From Bacteroidota bacterium (lineage in GTDB: Bacteria; Bacteroidota; Bacteroidia; Cytophagales; Cyclobacteriaceae): a stretch of 64,000 bases of DNA. Location of the stretch: the NCBI GenBank assembly GCA_023417785.1, contig JAEZEH010000145.1:95652-159651 (forward strand). Direction: 5' to 3'. Positions 24,997 to 34,524 of this stretch are shown here, piece after piece (the stretch's first letter is position 1; every line of letters starts with the position of its first letter). The position numbers and the translations under genes were made by a program. The notes beneath the pieces were generated by a model. It was not told where the DNA came from, made no database searches, and was given only the letters and a program-made list of their open reading frames with translations.

Positions 24997-26523
24997 ATGT
25001 CGTCGCGCAAAATCTCCCGTGCCCTTATCAGTGTCTTTTATAAGGATAACCTGGAACCGGTTATTCACGAACTCGGGAAAAGCGGAGTAGAGTTTGTTTC
25101 CACAGGTGGAACACAGGAATTCATAGAAAAGCTTGGCTACCGTGTTACGCCGGTCGAGGAGCTAACGGGTTATCCATCAATTTTTGGCGGAAGAGTAAAA
25201 ACACTTCACCCGGCGGTTTTTGGGGGAATTCTTTTCAGGCGTGATGAGCCCGGAGACCTCAAACAGGCCGAAGAGTTCAGCATTGCGCCAATCGATCTGG
25301 TAATTGTAGACCTTTACCCTTTTGAAGAAACAGTAGCTAAAGGAGGCACTGAGGGCGAAATCATTGAGAAGATCGACATCGGTGGCATTTCCCTGATTCG
25401 CGGTGCGGCCAAAAACTTCGCTGATGTATTGGTGATTTCTTCACAAGACCAATATGCCGGACTCACAGAACTGCTTCGGAGCAAGAACGGTTCTACAGAC
25501 CTGGAAGACCGGAAAAAGTTTGCGGCTCTGGCATTCGACGTAACGTCCCACTACGATTCAGCTATTTTCCAGTACTTCAATTCAGAACAACAGCACCCGA
25601 GTTTCAAGGCATCGTTCCGGAATGGAAGGGTACTGCGCTACGGTGAAAATCCCCATCAGAAAGGAACCTATTTCGGTGACCTCGACGGATTGTTCGAACA
25701 GCTGAATGGGAAGGAACTGTCGTATAACAATCTTGTCGACGTCGACGCCGCACTAAATCTTGTACAGGAGTTCGAAGGCCAGACGGCCTTCGTTATAATC
25801 AAGCACACCAATGCGTGTGGCGTGGCTACCGCCCCGACGGTACGCGAGGCCTACCTTAAAGCTTTCGCTGCCGACACGGTTTCTGCTTTTGGCGGCGTGC
25901 TGGCCTCAAATAAAGCTATTGATATCACGGCGGCTGAGGAATTAAACAAACTCTTCTTTGAGATTCTCATCGCCCCTTCGTTCGACGACGATGCGCTTAC
26001 CTTGTTGCGTTCGAAGAAGAACCGGATGATCTTGCTACAGAAGAAACTACTATCCGGTAAGAAACAATTCAAGAGTATTCTCGATGGCGTCATTAAGCAG
26101 GACCTCGACCTGAAGACCGATAGCCGCGGTGATTTGAAGGTCGTCACAAAGAGATCTCCATCGGAAAATGAAATAGACGCCCTGTTATTCGCGAGCAAGA
26201 TTTGTAAACATACCAAATCAAATACGATCGTACTTGCCAATGACGGGCAGCTACTTGCCAGCGGTGTTGGTCAGACCTCACGTGTCGATGCCCTTAAGCA
26301 AGCCATCGAAAAAGCTGCAGCTTTCGGGTTTACCTTACAGGGGGCAGTAATGGCATCGGATGCTTTCTTTCCTTTTCCAGATTGCGTCGAGATTGCTGAT
26401 CAACAAGGTATTAAAGCGGTGATACAACCCGGCGGCTCCGTGAAGGATCAGGATTCGATAAAGTACTGCGATCAGCACGATATGGCTATGGTGTTCACGG
26501 GTATCCGTCACTTCAAACATTAG
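24997..26523 (+). CDS. purH: Bifunctional AICAR formyltransferase / IMP cyclohydrolase
   Basis: 508 residues. It performs the last two steps of purine synthesis: AICAR to FAICAR using 10-formyltetrahydrofolate, then ring closure to IMP. The N-terminal MGS-like cyclohydrolase domain (about 1-150) has STGGTQEFIEKLGY, GRVKTLHPAVFGGIL and RGAAKNFADVLV. The transformylase domain has LRYGENPHQKG, the catalytic KHTNACGVA (His/Lys) and SDAFFPFPDCVEIA. It is transcribed from its own promoter at 24941-24970. Its product IMP is the substrate of guaB at 2445. Confidence 0.97.
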   Translation: MSSRKISRALISVFYKDNLEPVIHELGKSGVEFVSTGGTQEFIEKLGYRVTPVEELTGYPSIFGGRVKTLHPAVFGGILFRRDEPGDLKQAEEFSIAPIDLVIVDLYPFEETVAKGGTEGEIIEKIDIGGISLIRGAAKNFADVLVISSQDQYAGLTELLRSKNGSTDLEDRKKFAALAFDVTSHYDSAIFQYFNSEQQHPSFKASFRNGRVLRYGENPHQKGTYFGDLDGLFEQLNGKELSYNNLVDVDAALNLVQEFEGQTAFVIIKHTNACGVATAPTVREAYLKAFAADTVSAFGGVLASNKAIDITAAEELNKLFFEILIAPSFDDDALTLLRSKKNRMILLQKKLLSGKKQFKSILDGVIKQDLDLKTDSRGDLKVVTKRSPSENEIDALLFASKICKHTKSNTIVLANDGQLLASGVGQTSRVDALKQAIEKAAAFGFTLQGAVMASDAFFPFPDCVEIADQQGIKAVIQPGGSVKDQDSIKYCDQHDMAMVFTGIRHFKH

Positions 26524-26725
26524 TACATCCGCTGGCAGAAGACTTGAATAGGTAACGGGTCTCGTACCGGCGACATGTGGTTTGAACGGTTGTCGACAAT
26601 TAGTTTTGTATTCTTGAAGGTTGATGGAAAATGTTACTTCGGCGGGAACGACCAGTCATCCTCATTGAAGGGGCGATGAGTTAAAAAACTTACATTTTTC
26701 ATTAATTTGGTAAATTAGATGCAAT

Positions 26726-26757
26726 TTTGGAGGAGTTTACTCCCGACCTTAGCTTTT
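26726..26757 (+). promoter_or_regulatory. Putative promoter of the mreB cluster
   Basis: TTTG (26726-26729), 20-base spacer, TAGCTTTT (26750-26757), 7 of 8 match to the -7 consensus. It lies 28 bases before the mreB ATG in the 262-base gap after purH. I see no other feature in that gap. Confidence 0.5.
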
Positions 26758-26785
26758 TTAAAAACCCTTTTTTGTATAACACCAC

Positions 26786-27811
26786 ATGGCATTTTTTGAT
26801 TTTTTTACCAGTGACATTGCAATTGACCTGGGTACTGCTAACACGCTGATCATTTACAAAGACAAGATTGTGGTGGACGAGCCGTCCATCATCGCCATAG
26901 ACAAGCAGCAGAATAAGGTGCTTGCTATTGGCAGGGAGGCCATGCAAATGCATGAGAAAACTCACGAGTACATCAAGACAATCCGACCCTTGAAGGAAGG
27001 CGTTATTGCTGACTTCCAGGCAGCGGAGATGATGATCCGGGGGTTGATAAAGATGATCGATACAGGCAAACGGCTCTTTCCACCGTCGTACCGGATGGTC
27101 ATTTGTATTCCGTCAGGAATTACCGAAGTAGAAAAGCGCGCGGTTCGCGATTCAGCTGAACATGCAGGCGCAAAGGAAGTGTATATGGTATACGAGCCCA
27201 TAGCTGCTGCTATTGGGACCGGCATAGATATCGATCAGCCTATCGGCAACATGATCGTAGATATTGGGGGAGGTACCACTGACATCGCTGTAATTGCTCT
27301 TTCGGGAATCGTATGCGACCAGTCGATCCGCGTGGCCGGAGATACATTCAACAGGGATATTCTTGATTACATGCGTCGCCAGCATAACCTTCTTATCGGC
27401 GAGCGGTCTGCCGAGAAAGTAAAGATTGAAGTTGGTTCGGCACTTACAGAACTTGATGACGGACCTGAAGACTACGAAATCCGGGGACGGGATCTGATGA
27501 CCGGGATACCAAAAACGATAAAGATTTCATATTCCGAGGTCGCTTTCGCGCTGGATAAGTCAGTGTCCAAACTTGAAGAGGCTGTACTGAAGGCGCTTGA
27601 AACCTCGCCTCCGGAGTTGTCGGCGGACATTTACGAACGCGGTATTTATCTCACCGGCGGCGGCGCGTTGCTTCGCGGCCTTGATAAGCGCCTTGCATTG
27701 AAAACCAAGTTACCGATACACGTGGCAGACGATCCGCTTCGCGCTGTCGTTCGTGGAACAGGACAAACCCTTAAGAACCTATCGCAATTCCGTGCTGTAT
27801 TGATGTCGTAA
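26786..27811 (+). CDS. mreB: Rod shape-determining actin-like protein MreB
   Basis: 341 residues, the normal length. It has the actin-fold nucleotide motifs: AIDLGTANTLIIYKD (phosphate 1), IVDIGGGTTDIAVI (phosphate 2) and YLTGGGALLRGLDK (adenosine). MreB forms membrane-bound filaments that guide lateral peptidoglycan synthesis. It leads a five-gene rod complex cluster (mreB, mreC, mreD, PBP2, rodA), with mreC only 7 bases downstream. A promoter candidate is at 26726-26757. Confidence 0.98.
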   Translation: MAFFDFFTSDIAIDLGTANTLIIYKDKIVVDEPSIIAIDKQQNKVLAIGREAMQMHEKTHEYIKTIRPLKEGVIADFQAAEMMIRGLIKMIDTGKRLFPPSYRMVICIPSGITEVEKRAVRDSAEHAGAKEVYMVYEPIAAAIGTGIDIDQPIGNMIVDIGGGTTDIAVIALSGIVCDQSIRVAGDTFNRDILDYMRRQHNLLIGERSAEKVKIEVGSALTELDDGPEDYEIRGRDLMTGIPKTIKISYSEVAFALDKSVSKLEEAVLKALETSPPELSADIYERGIYLTGGGALLRGLDKRLALKTKLPIHVADDPLRAVVRGTGQTLKNLSQFRAVLMS

Positions 27812-27818
27812 ATACGAA

Positions 27819-28655
27819 ATGGAGAGGCTGTTTTTATTCGTATATCAGTATCGGGCCTTCTTTACTTTTGTCGTGCTGGAGGTTTTTTGCTTCTGGCTGA
27901 TCGTGCAAAACAACCATTACCAGGGAGCAAAGTTCTTCAATTCTTCTAATACCGTTGTTGCGTCACTGAACAACTTCTCCCAAAGCATCCGTGATTATTT
28001 TCTGCTTAGCGACGTTAACCGTACGCTGGCGGAAGAAAATGCTGAGCTACGGCGGATTGTTGAGCAACAGAAGTACCTGATGGAACGAAACTACCAGATG
28101 GCGAATTACGATTCGGCCCTGGCCACTCGTTACGAGTTCATCAGCGCCAAAGTAGTCAACAATCAACTCGACAGAGTAAAGAATTTCATAACCATTAACA
28201 AGGGGGAAGACGATGGTGTAACGCCGGGTATGGCGGTCATTAGTCCTCTTGGCGCTGTAGGAAAAGTGAAAACTGTTTCGGATAACTTTTCCGTTGTTAC
28301 TTCAATATTGCATATCGATTACATGATATCAGCGATGCTGAAGAAATCGGGACACTTTGGATCGGCACAGTGGAATGGACGCGATCCCGGCTTTACGAAG
28401 TTGAATTACATTCCGCGACATGTCGAACTGGCCGTTGGCGACACCGTTGTAACCAGCGGCTTCAACGCCGTTTTTCCGGAAGGAATTCTCATCGGAACGG
28501 TTTCAAGCATTGCCCTGAGCCCGGAGGCGCTTACGTATAATATTACCGTCGCACTTTCGCAGGATTTTCGGAAACTGTCTTACGTTTCTGTGGTTAACAG
28601 CCCGCTGAAAGAGGAAAAGGATGATGTTGAAAATTTTGTGGAGGAGAAAAAATGA
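27819..28655 (+). CDS. mreC: Rod shape-determining protein MreC
   Basis: 278 residues. One N-terminal membrane segment (about 12-30), then a coiled coil (VNRTLAEENAELRRIVEQQK, about 66-85), then the double beta-barrel periplasmic domain with KNFITINKGEDDGVTPGMAV and GDTVVTSGFNAVFPEGILIG. MreC links MreB with PBP2 in the elongasome. The acidic C-terminal tail is short. Its stop overlaps the mreD start by 4 bases (ATGA), indicating translational coupling. Confidence 0.95.
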   Translation: MERLFLFVYQYRAFFTFVVLEVFCFWLIVQNNHYQGAKFFNSSNTVVASLNNFSQSIRDYFLLSDVNRTLAEENAELRRIVEQQKYLMERNYQMANYDSALATRYEFISAKVVNNQLDRVKNFITINKGEDDGVTPGMAVISPLGAVGKVKTVSDNFSVVTSILHIDYMISAMLKKSGHFGSAQWNGRDPGFTKLNYIPRHVELAVGDTVVTSGFNAVFPEGILIGTVSSIALSPEALTYNITVALSQDFRKLSYVSVVNSPLKEEKDDVENFVEEKK

Positions 28656-29164
28656 CGAGAATTAACATCCAATACGTGATTTTGTTTTTTGTTTACCTCC
28701 TCTATCAGGTAATGATCCTTCAAAACGTGGTATTGTTTCACACTGCCTTTTGCTTTCTCTATGTTCTATACCTTCTGATTCTCCCTGTTGAAGCAAATCC
28801 AATGGTGTTGATGGGCGTCGGATTTTTGCTGGGCTTCTCGGTAGATCTGTTTTACGAAAGTATTGGATTGCACGCTTTTGCCTCTGTCACCGTGATGTAC
28901 CTGCGAAATTATTGGTTGAATTCACTGACACCGCAAGGAGGTTACGACAGCAGTTCAGTCCCGACTATCTCCATGAATGGAGTCCAATGGTTCCTGGTGT
29001 ATGCCATGCCGCTGGTGTTTATTCATCACGCGGTCCTCTTCTTTATGGAGGTCGGAGGTTTCAATATGTTTTGGTTTACACTATCGAAAGTGATAACAAG
29101 TACTTTATTTACGACAGTTGTAATTTTATTAGCGCAATTTCTCTTTCCCGGGCGGAGGCGTTAA
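28652..29164 (+). CDS. mreD: Rod shape-determining protein MreD
   Basis: 170 residues, about five membrane helices. It is poorly conserved at sequence level and identified mainly by position between mreC and PBP2, by length and by hydropathy; the stretch MGVGFLLGFSVDLFYESIGLHAFASV matches the MreD conserved segment in type (quoted in part: GFSVDLFYESIGLHA). It is an integral membrane member of the elongation complex. The ATG overlaps the mreC stop by 4 bases. Confidence 0.88.
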   Translation: MTRINIQYVILFFVYLLYQVMILQNVVLFHTAFCFLYVLYLLILPVEANPMVLMGVGFLLGFSVDLFYESIGLHAFASVTVMYLRNYWLNSLTPQGGYDSSSVPTISMNGVQWFLVYAMPLVFIHHAVLFFMEVGGFNMFWFTLSKVITSTLFTTVVILLAQFLFPGRRR

Positions 29165-29240
29165 AGAACTTTGTTAGCTTCCCGGAGTGTTGTACCGGGA
29201 GGTATCCCGTACATTACTGCATTCAAAATATTCCGTTCAC

Positions 29241-31088
29241 ATGAACGAAGGAAGAAAAGAAATAATCCAAGTCGTGTTTATCCTGATCGGAGTCATCTTT
29301 CTGATCAAGCTTTTCTTTATTCAGGTGCTGGATGACAGCTACAATAACCTCGCGCAATTCAATGCCATCCTGAAGGTTCCCCAGTACCCCGTCCGTGGTA
29401 CCATCTACGACCGCAATAAGAAACTTATTGTTTATAACAATCCCGAGTTTGATCTAATGATTACCCTCAAGGAAGTAAAAAAGCTGGATACAGCACGCTT
29501 CTGCCAGGTGTTCGATATTTCGAAGGAACAACTCGATGAGATGTTCAGAGCTTTACGAACGGAAATCAGAAACCGTAAGGCTTCCGAATTGCAGCCTTCG
29601 CCGTTTATTAAGCAACTTTCAAATATTGACCTGGCCCGGATGCAGGATCACATCGATGAGTTTCCCGGATTTTACGTAGAAGCCCGAACAACACGAGCCT
29701 ATGCCAGCACTGCGGGCGCAAATGCGCTGGGATATGTAAGTGAAATTTCGAAAGAGCAACTCGCCCGGGATAACAGCAAATTCTACCGGCAGCGCGACTA
29801 CATTGGTCAAAGTGGAATTGAAGCATTTTATGAAGAATACCTCCGGGGAAAACGCGGTGTTAAATACCTGCTCCGCAATAAAGATGGTGTAATCAAAGGT
29901 AAGTATGAAGATGGCGAATATGACACGTTGTCCTATCCAGGCCAGGACTTGATCACTACGCTTGACCTCGATCTTCAGGAATATGGGGAGTATCTCATGA
30001 ATGGCAAGGCAGGCAGTATAATCGCGCTGGAGCCGGCCACCGGTGAGATTCTTGCCATGATCTCCGGGCCTTCCTACGATCCATTAATGTTGACCGGGCG
30101 GAACTATAGCAAGAACTATGTGCTGATCAGCAACGATACAAACAAACCACTTTTCAATCGCCCATTAATGGCACAGTATCGGCCAGGATCGATCTTCAAA
30201 ATTGCACAGGCTATGATCGCGCTCCAGGAAGGTGTGATTTCCCAGGATACCCGGATTCGCTGTGACAGGTCGATTATTGGTTGCCACGGGGCCCATACCA
30301 ATGAAGACCTTCGTGGAGCCATCACAAATTCCTGTAATCCCTATTTTCACGGTGCGCTGCGTCGGATGCTAAATAAAGGCAAGTCAAACGATCCCTTTGA
30401 CGATACTCGCATAGGTCTTGAGGAATGGAATCAACATGTCACCAGTTTTGGATTCGGCAAGCCCCTCGGAATTGATCTCCCCAGTGAGAAAGGGGGACTA
30501 ATGCCCAGCCCCGCTTACTATGACAAGGCCTACAGAGGTCGGCCATGGAAATTCTCCAACATATACTCTATCGCTATTGGTGAGGGTGAGAACCTGGTGG
30601 TCCCATTGCAGATGGCGAACTTTGCCGCAATTGTTGCCAACCGGGGATTCTATTATACTCCTCACCTCGTGAAATCAATTGGTGATTCGGCCCAGCCGCT
30701 ACCGCAATTCAGGGAGAAGCATAAGACTACCATTGATCCGCAGTATTTTGAAGTTGCGGCAGATGCAATGGAAGAAGTGGTGCGTTCAGGTACCGGCCAA
30801 TATCGCGCTGCACTCAAAGATATTGTGGTATGCGGAAAGACGGGAACCGTTCAGAACACGCGCAAGGGGCAGGCCTTTGTACCTGATCACTCGGTCTTTA
30901 TTGCCTTCGCTCCCAAAGATGATCCGAAAATCGCCGTAGCGGTGTATGTAGAATATGGCGGTCAGGGTGCACGCGCCGCCGCGTCGATCGCCAGTTTGAT
31001 GATCGAAAAGTATTTACTCGGTGGAACAAAGCGACCTACCATAGAACAGTATGTATTAAAAGGTGAATTCGGCCAGTTTATACCATGA
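29241..31088 (+). CDS. mrdA: Penicillin-binding protein 2 (peptidoglycan transpeptidase)
   Basis: 615 residues from ATG 29241; an in-frame extension to 29187 precedes the membrane anchor by an unlikely leader. One membrane segment (about 8-28) is followed by the dimerisation domain (YPVRGTIYDRNKKLIVYNNP) and the transpeptidase domain. Active-site motifs are SxxK at Ser317 (RPGSIFK), SxN in TNSCNPYF and KTG in VCGKTGTVQN. It is the class B PBP of lateral wall synthesis and partner of RodA, whose gene overlaps its stop by 4 bases. Confidence 0.96.
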   Translation: MNEGRKEIIQVVFILIGVIFLIKLFFIQVLDDSYNNLAQFNAILKVPQYPVRGTIYDRNKKLIVYNNPEFDLMITLKEVKKLDTARFCQVFDISKEQLDEMFRALRTEIRNRKASELQPSPFIKQLSNIDLARMQDHIDEFPGFYVEARTTRAYASTAGANALGYVSEISKEQLARDNSKFYRQRDYIGQSGIEAFYEEYLRGKRGVKYLLRNKDGVIKGKYEDGEYDTLSYPGQDLITTLDLDLQEYGEYLMNGKAGSIIALEPATGEILAMISGPSYDPLMLTGRNYSKNYVLISNDTNKPLFNRPLMAQYRPGSIFKIAQAMIALQEGVISQDTRIRCDRSIIGCHGAHTNEDLRGAITNSCNPYFHGALRRMLNKGKSNDPFDDTRIGLEEWNQHVTSFGFGKPLGIDLPSEKGGLMPSPAYYDKAYRGRPWKFSNIYSIAIGEGENLVVPLQMANFAAIVANRGFYYTPHLVKSIGDSAQPLPQFREKHKTTIDPQYFEVAADAMEEVVRSGTGQYRAALKDIVVCGKTGTVQNTRKGQAFVPDHSVFIAFAPKDDPKIAVAVYVEYGGQGARAAASIASLMIEKYLLGGTKRPTIEQYVLKGEFGQFIP

Positions 31089-32356
31089 GGCAGCAGGAAA
31101 TCATAACCCATAAAATCGATTGGCTAACGGTGTTGCTATACGCTGTAATGGTCATCTGGGGCTGGCTGAACATTTATTCGGCAACATTCGATGAAACCCA
31201 ATCCATATTCAGCATGGATATAAATTCAGGGAAGCAAATGTTTTTCATGATCATTTCCCTGGGACTAATCCTGGCGATACTTATCATTGACGTCCGGTTT
31301 TACGAAACGTTCGCGTACGTGATTTACGGGGCCATAATGTTGCTGCTCTTACTAGTTCCTTTTATCGGGAAGGAAGTCGGTGGTAATCGCGCATGGCTGG
31401 GTGTAGGTTCCTTCGGAATTCAGCCTTCGGAGTTTGCAAAGTTCGCCACGGCGTTAGCAGTGGGAAAGTTGATAGGCTCTGTCGGATTCAAGATGGACAA
31501 CCTCCGAAATCAGGTGATGGCATTCGGCTTCGTCTTTCTTCCAATCGCATTGATACTTCTCCAGAAGGACTACGGTACGGCTATGGTTTTTACCGTCTTT
31601 GTGCTCGTGTTCTACCGCGAAGGGATGTCACCGTTTCTCCTTTTGGTCGGCCTTGGCGTCGCGGTCATTTTTATACTTACTCTTTTGGTCGAGAACAACT
31701 GGTTTCTTTTTGGCGGCATCGCTGTTATCTGGGGGCTCGTCATCTGGTTTAATCGCCGCAAGAAAATGAAGCGTCATTTGTTCGTAACCGCGGGAGCCCT
31801 GGTGTTGGTGATAACCATCGTGAGTGTGGAGATCATTTTCGAAAATCTCCTTGAACCTCATCACCAGAAACGCGTAATGGTATTGCTTGACCCTGACAGC
31901 GACAGGATGGGCGCAGGGTATCACGTTTATCAATCCAAGGTGGCAATCGGGAGCGGTGGCTTTTCAGGCAAAGGATTCCTGGAGGGCACCCAGACGAAGC
32001 TCAAATTCGTCCCTGAGCAATTCACAGATTTCATTTTTTGTACCATAGGAGAGGAGCACGGCTGGATTGGCAGCCTCATGATGATCGGTATTTTTATGGG
32101 ACTTCTCATGCGGGTAATCTTTCTGGCGGAACGACAAAAAAGCAGGTTCTCCCGGGTCTATGGATATTCCGTTGCCTGTATTTTCTTTTTCCACTTTGCC
32201 ACAAACATCGCCATGACTATCGGCTTATTCCCTGTGATTGGGATCCCGCTTCCATTCTTCAGCTATGGTGGATCTTCCCTGTTGGGATTCACGGTCCTGC
32301 TATTCATCCTGCTCAAGCTGGATGCTCACCGGATGAACGTGCTGCAGAGAGGCTAA
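31085..32356 (+). CDS. rodA: Rod shape-determining SEDS glycosyltransferase RodA
   Basis: 423 residues with about ten membrane helices. SEDS signatures are GGNRAWLGVGSFGIQPSEFAK, LIEPD-type segment LLQKDYGTAMVF, QSKVAIGSGGFSGKGFLEGT and PFFSYGGSSLLGFT. RodA polymerises lipid II into glycan strands together with PBP2. An extra soluble stretch around residues 220-270 (FNRRKKMKRHLF to PHHQKRVMVLLDPD) is normal for the family's large periplasmic loop region. The ATG overlaps the PBP2 stop; the stop abuts the convergent next gene with no spacer. Confidence 0.96.
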   Translation: MRQQEIITHKIDWLTVLLYAVMVIWGWLNIYSATFDETQSIFSMDINSGKQMFFMIISLGLILAILIIDVRFYETFAYVIYGAIMLLLLLVPFIGKEVGGNRAWLGVGSFGIQPSEFAKFATALAVGKLIGSVGFKMDNLRNQVMAFGFVFLPIALILLQKDYGTAMVFTVFVLVFYREGMSPFLLLVGLGVAVIFILTLLVENNWFLFGGIAVIWGLVIWFNRRKKMKRHLFVTAGALVLVITIVSVEIIFENLLEPHHQKRVMVLLDPDSDRMGAGYHVYQSKVAIGSGGFSGKGFLEGTQTKLKFVPEQFTDFIFCTIGEEHGWIGSLMMIGIFMGLLMRVIFLAERQKSRFSRVYGYSVACIFFFHFATNIAMTIGLFPVIGIPLPFFSYGGSSLLGFTVLLFILLKLDAHRMNVLQRG

Positions 32357-33451
32357 TCAGAGAAATCGTTTTTCGACCAGATCCATGAACTCGTGAAACT
32401 CCTCGCTTTCGCGATCCCAGGTAGAAGCGTGTTCATCTTCAATATACCGTATCGCTGCCTGAAATGAATCCAACTGATCAAGCCGGTCTACCGCTTTGCT
32501 GAAGAGTTCAAAGTCTCCGTGGAACAAGACCTTGGTAAACATGAACTTCTGATTGATCGTCAGGTTTTCCTTTATCTTGCCAATGCGCTGGAAATTTTCC
32601 GCCAACGTCGGCCGCGACTCCCGCGTATGCATAGTATTCAGCGTGGGAATTTCACGCGGTGCCGTCTTTTCAACCTGCGTCACGACCTTTTCCACCGGTG
32701 GCTCAGCGGGTTGAACATATTCCTTTACTTCGTTACTGGTTGGAAGGGGTTTCTCTTCAACTTTCACAGGAGACGAAAATGAAATAGGTTCAGAATTCTC
32801 TTTAGGTTGGCTCTTCTTGTTGGAAACAAAAAATGAATTTGGATCAAGTGGATGTACTATGGAAAACCTCTCGATATAGTAGTCTACATCTTCCGGGTGG
32901 AAATTTACCTCTTCCAGAATTTGATCCAGAATCCCAAAAGCTTCGTTCCCTGAAATTTCGTTTACACCGCGTTCTTCCAACTTTTGAAGCATGCGCTCAA
33001 GCGGGGCCTTGTTCACCTTCAGGTATTTTATTTCCTCGCGAAAAGAAGTCAGGTCCAGCATGTCATTCTTTCCTCCAACAACCGCCGAGAAATAATCATA
33101 CGGATTGAAAATTAGCATAAGCGATTGACTAACAGCTTTGTTAGCCAAAGGCTGAAAATGCTCTCTGTCAATCGAAATATTCTGCGAAAGCAGATTCATC
33201 AATTGATCAAAGGTTTCTTTAACCTGCGGATTATCGTAATCGAAGTAAGGACTACGGATCTTCCTCTGTTCTTCCCTCCACTCCTTCAGAAGTTCTTTGA
33301 TAATAAAGAGATTTACTTGTTGAACGTTCGACAGAGACAGGATTTCACGGCCATTGATCCTGTTATTTTTCATGAAAAATGCGTTCACAACCTTTTCCGC
33401 GTATCGGTCTCCGTATCGCTGAATTGCTTCCAGGCTTATCTTCTCGTCCAT
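32357..33451 (-). CDS. Conserved uncharacterised Bacteroidota-type protein
   Basis: 364 residues, no signal peptide, no membrane segment. Residues about 1-190 are helical and charged (YGDRYAEKVVNAFFMKNNRI; IFNPYDYFSAV). Residues about 205-275 are a Pro/Glu/Lys/Val-rich, probably disordered linker. Residues about 280-364 form a helical module with KENLTINQKFMFTKVLFHGD and EFHEFMDLVEKRF. A module of this second type recurs in other Bacteroidota proteins as I remember them, but I know no function. It converges on rodA without a gap. Not recognised further. Confidence 0.8.
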   Translation of the reverse strand: MDEKISLEAIQRYGDRYAEKVVNAFFMKNNRINGREILSLSNVQQVNLFIIKELLKEWREEQRKIRSPYFDYDNPQVKETFDQLMNLLSQNISIDREHFQPLANKAVSQSLMLIFNPYDYFSAVVGGKNDMLDLTSFREEIKYLKVNKAPLERMLQKLEERGVNEISGNEAFGILDQILEEVNFHPEDVDYYIERFSIVHPLDPNSFFVSNKKSQPKENSEPISFSSPVKVEEKPLPTSNEVKEYVQPAEPPVEKVVTQVEKTAPREIPTLNTMHTRESRPTLAENFQRIGKIKENLTINQKFMFTKVLFHGDFELFSKAVDRLDQLDSFQAAIRYIEDEHASTWDRESEEFHEFMDLVEKRFL

Positions 33452-33552
33452 TGCCAGTAATGAATTTATTCTTGTACTTGCTGGCTATAAAGTTAATGCT
33501 TATTCAATAATGTACTACTGCATTACTTTTCCGCCGCGAAATCGAGGGTAAG

Positions 33553-33876
33553 ATGGGGACGATATTCATAAAAAACCTGAACAAAAGCGTACATATTCAG
33601 GATACCACCCGGCCATTATTACATAACCTGCATCTGGCATTAATAGATTGGATGCACGCGTGCGGCGCTAAAGGCCGGTGTACCACCTGTAAAGCGCGTG
33701 TCATCGAAGGGTCCGAAAACCTCGACAATTATACCGCGGCCGAACTCAGATATTTAACCAATGGCGGCCTAAGCCCCGGTGAGCGTCTCGCATGTCAGGC
33801 CAGCGCAAAGGGGGACGTCACGATCGAGGTGCCACAGGAAAACAAATTGCCACACCTCACCTACACCGACGAGTAG
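33553..33876 (+). CDS. Plant/adrenodoxin-type [2Fe-2S] ferredoxin
   Basis: 107 residues. Four cysteines fit a [2Fe-2S] centre: Cys37, Cys43 and Cys46 in CGAKGRCTTC and Cys81 in RLACQAS. The C-X5-C-X2-C spacing is that of adrenodoxin/Isc-type rather than C-X4-C-X2-C plant-type ferredoxins. It is a soluble electron carrier; partners are unknown. No Isc or reductase gene is adjacent. The gene starts 101 bases from the divergent uncharacterised gene. Confidence 0.9.
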   Translation: MGTIFIKNLNKSVHIQDTTRPLLHNLHLALIDWMHACGAKGRCTTCKARVIEGSENLDNYTAAELRYLTNGGLSPGERLACQASAKGDVTIEVPQENKLPHLTYTDE

Positions 33877-33927
33877 CCCCGATATCCGTGCATTCGCAAT
33901 CTCATATCTTAATTCTATCTTAGCCAC

Positions 33928-34524
33928 ATGTTTGTAGAACCGCATTTTGGCAGAAAACGCGACCCAAATCACGTGGGATGGATTGAAGTTATTTCCGGTT
34001 GCATGTTCTCCGGGAAAACGGAGGAACTTATTCGCAGACTGAACCGATCGATCATTGCACGCCAGAAGGTGGAAATTTTCAAACCCCGTACCGACAGCCG
34101 ATATCATGCAGAAAATATCGTCTCACATAACGAAAATCAAATACGCTCCACTGCAGTTGATTTTCCGGCCGACATCCTTCTGCTTTCAGGAGATTGCGAT
34201 GTCGTGGGAATAGATGAAGCACAATTCTTCGATGAATCTATTGTGGAAGTCTGCAACTCCATGGCTAACCATGGCAAGCGCGTTATTGTCGCGGGCCTCG
34301 ATATGGACTTCGAGGGCAGGCCGTTTGGCCCAATGCCCTTACTTCTTGCAGTCGCCGAATTCGTTACAAAAGTGCACGCAATCTGTGCTCAAACCGGCGA
34401 ACTGGCTTCGTTCTCATATCGCCTCAGTAAGGATCAAAAGCAGGTAATGCTCGGCGAAAAAAATGAATACGAAGCCAGGGGCCGAAAAGCGTTTATCGAA
34501 GGAATGAAAAAGAAAACGCCATGA
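33928..34524 (+). CDS. tdk: Thymidine kinase, type II
   Basis: 198 residues. It phosphorylates thymidine with ATP in the salvage pathway. The P-loop GCMFSGKT is at 24-31, the Walker B-like segment is VVGIDEAQFFD, and the lasso region is KVHAICAQTGELASFSYRLS. Of the usual structural-zinc ligands only Cys153 remains: Thr156, Gly185 and Ala188 replace the expected Cys/Cys/Cys-or-His. The catalytic residues are intact, so it is probably active without zinc. A near-match -7 box TATCTTAG (33916-33923) ends 4 bases before the ATG. The stop overlaps the next ATG by 4 bases. Confidence 0.93.
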   Translation: MFVEPHFGRKRDPNHVGWIEVISGCMFSGKTEELIRRLNRSIIARQKVEIFKPRTDSRYHAENIVSHNENQIRSTAVDFPADILLLSGDCDVVGIDEAQFFDESIVEVCNSMANHGKRVIVAGLDMDFEGRPFGPMPLLLAVAEFVTKVHAICAQTGELASFSYRLSKDQKQVMLGEKNEYEARGRKAFIEGMKKKTP

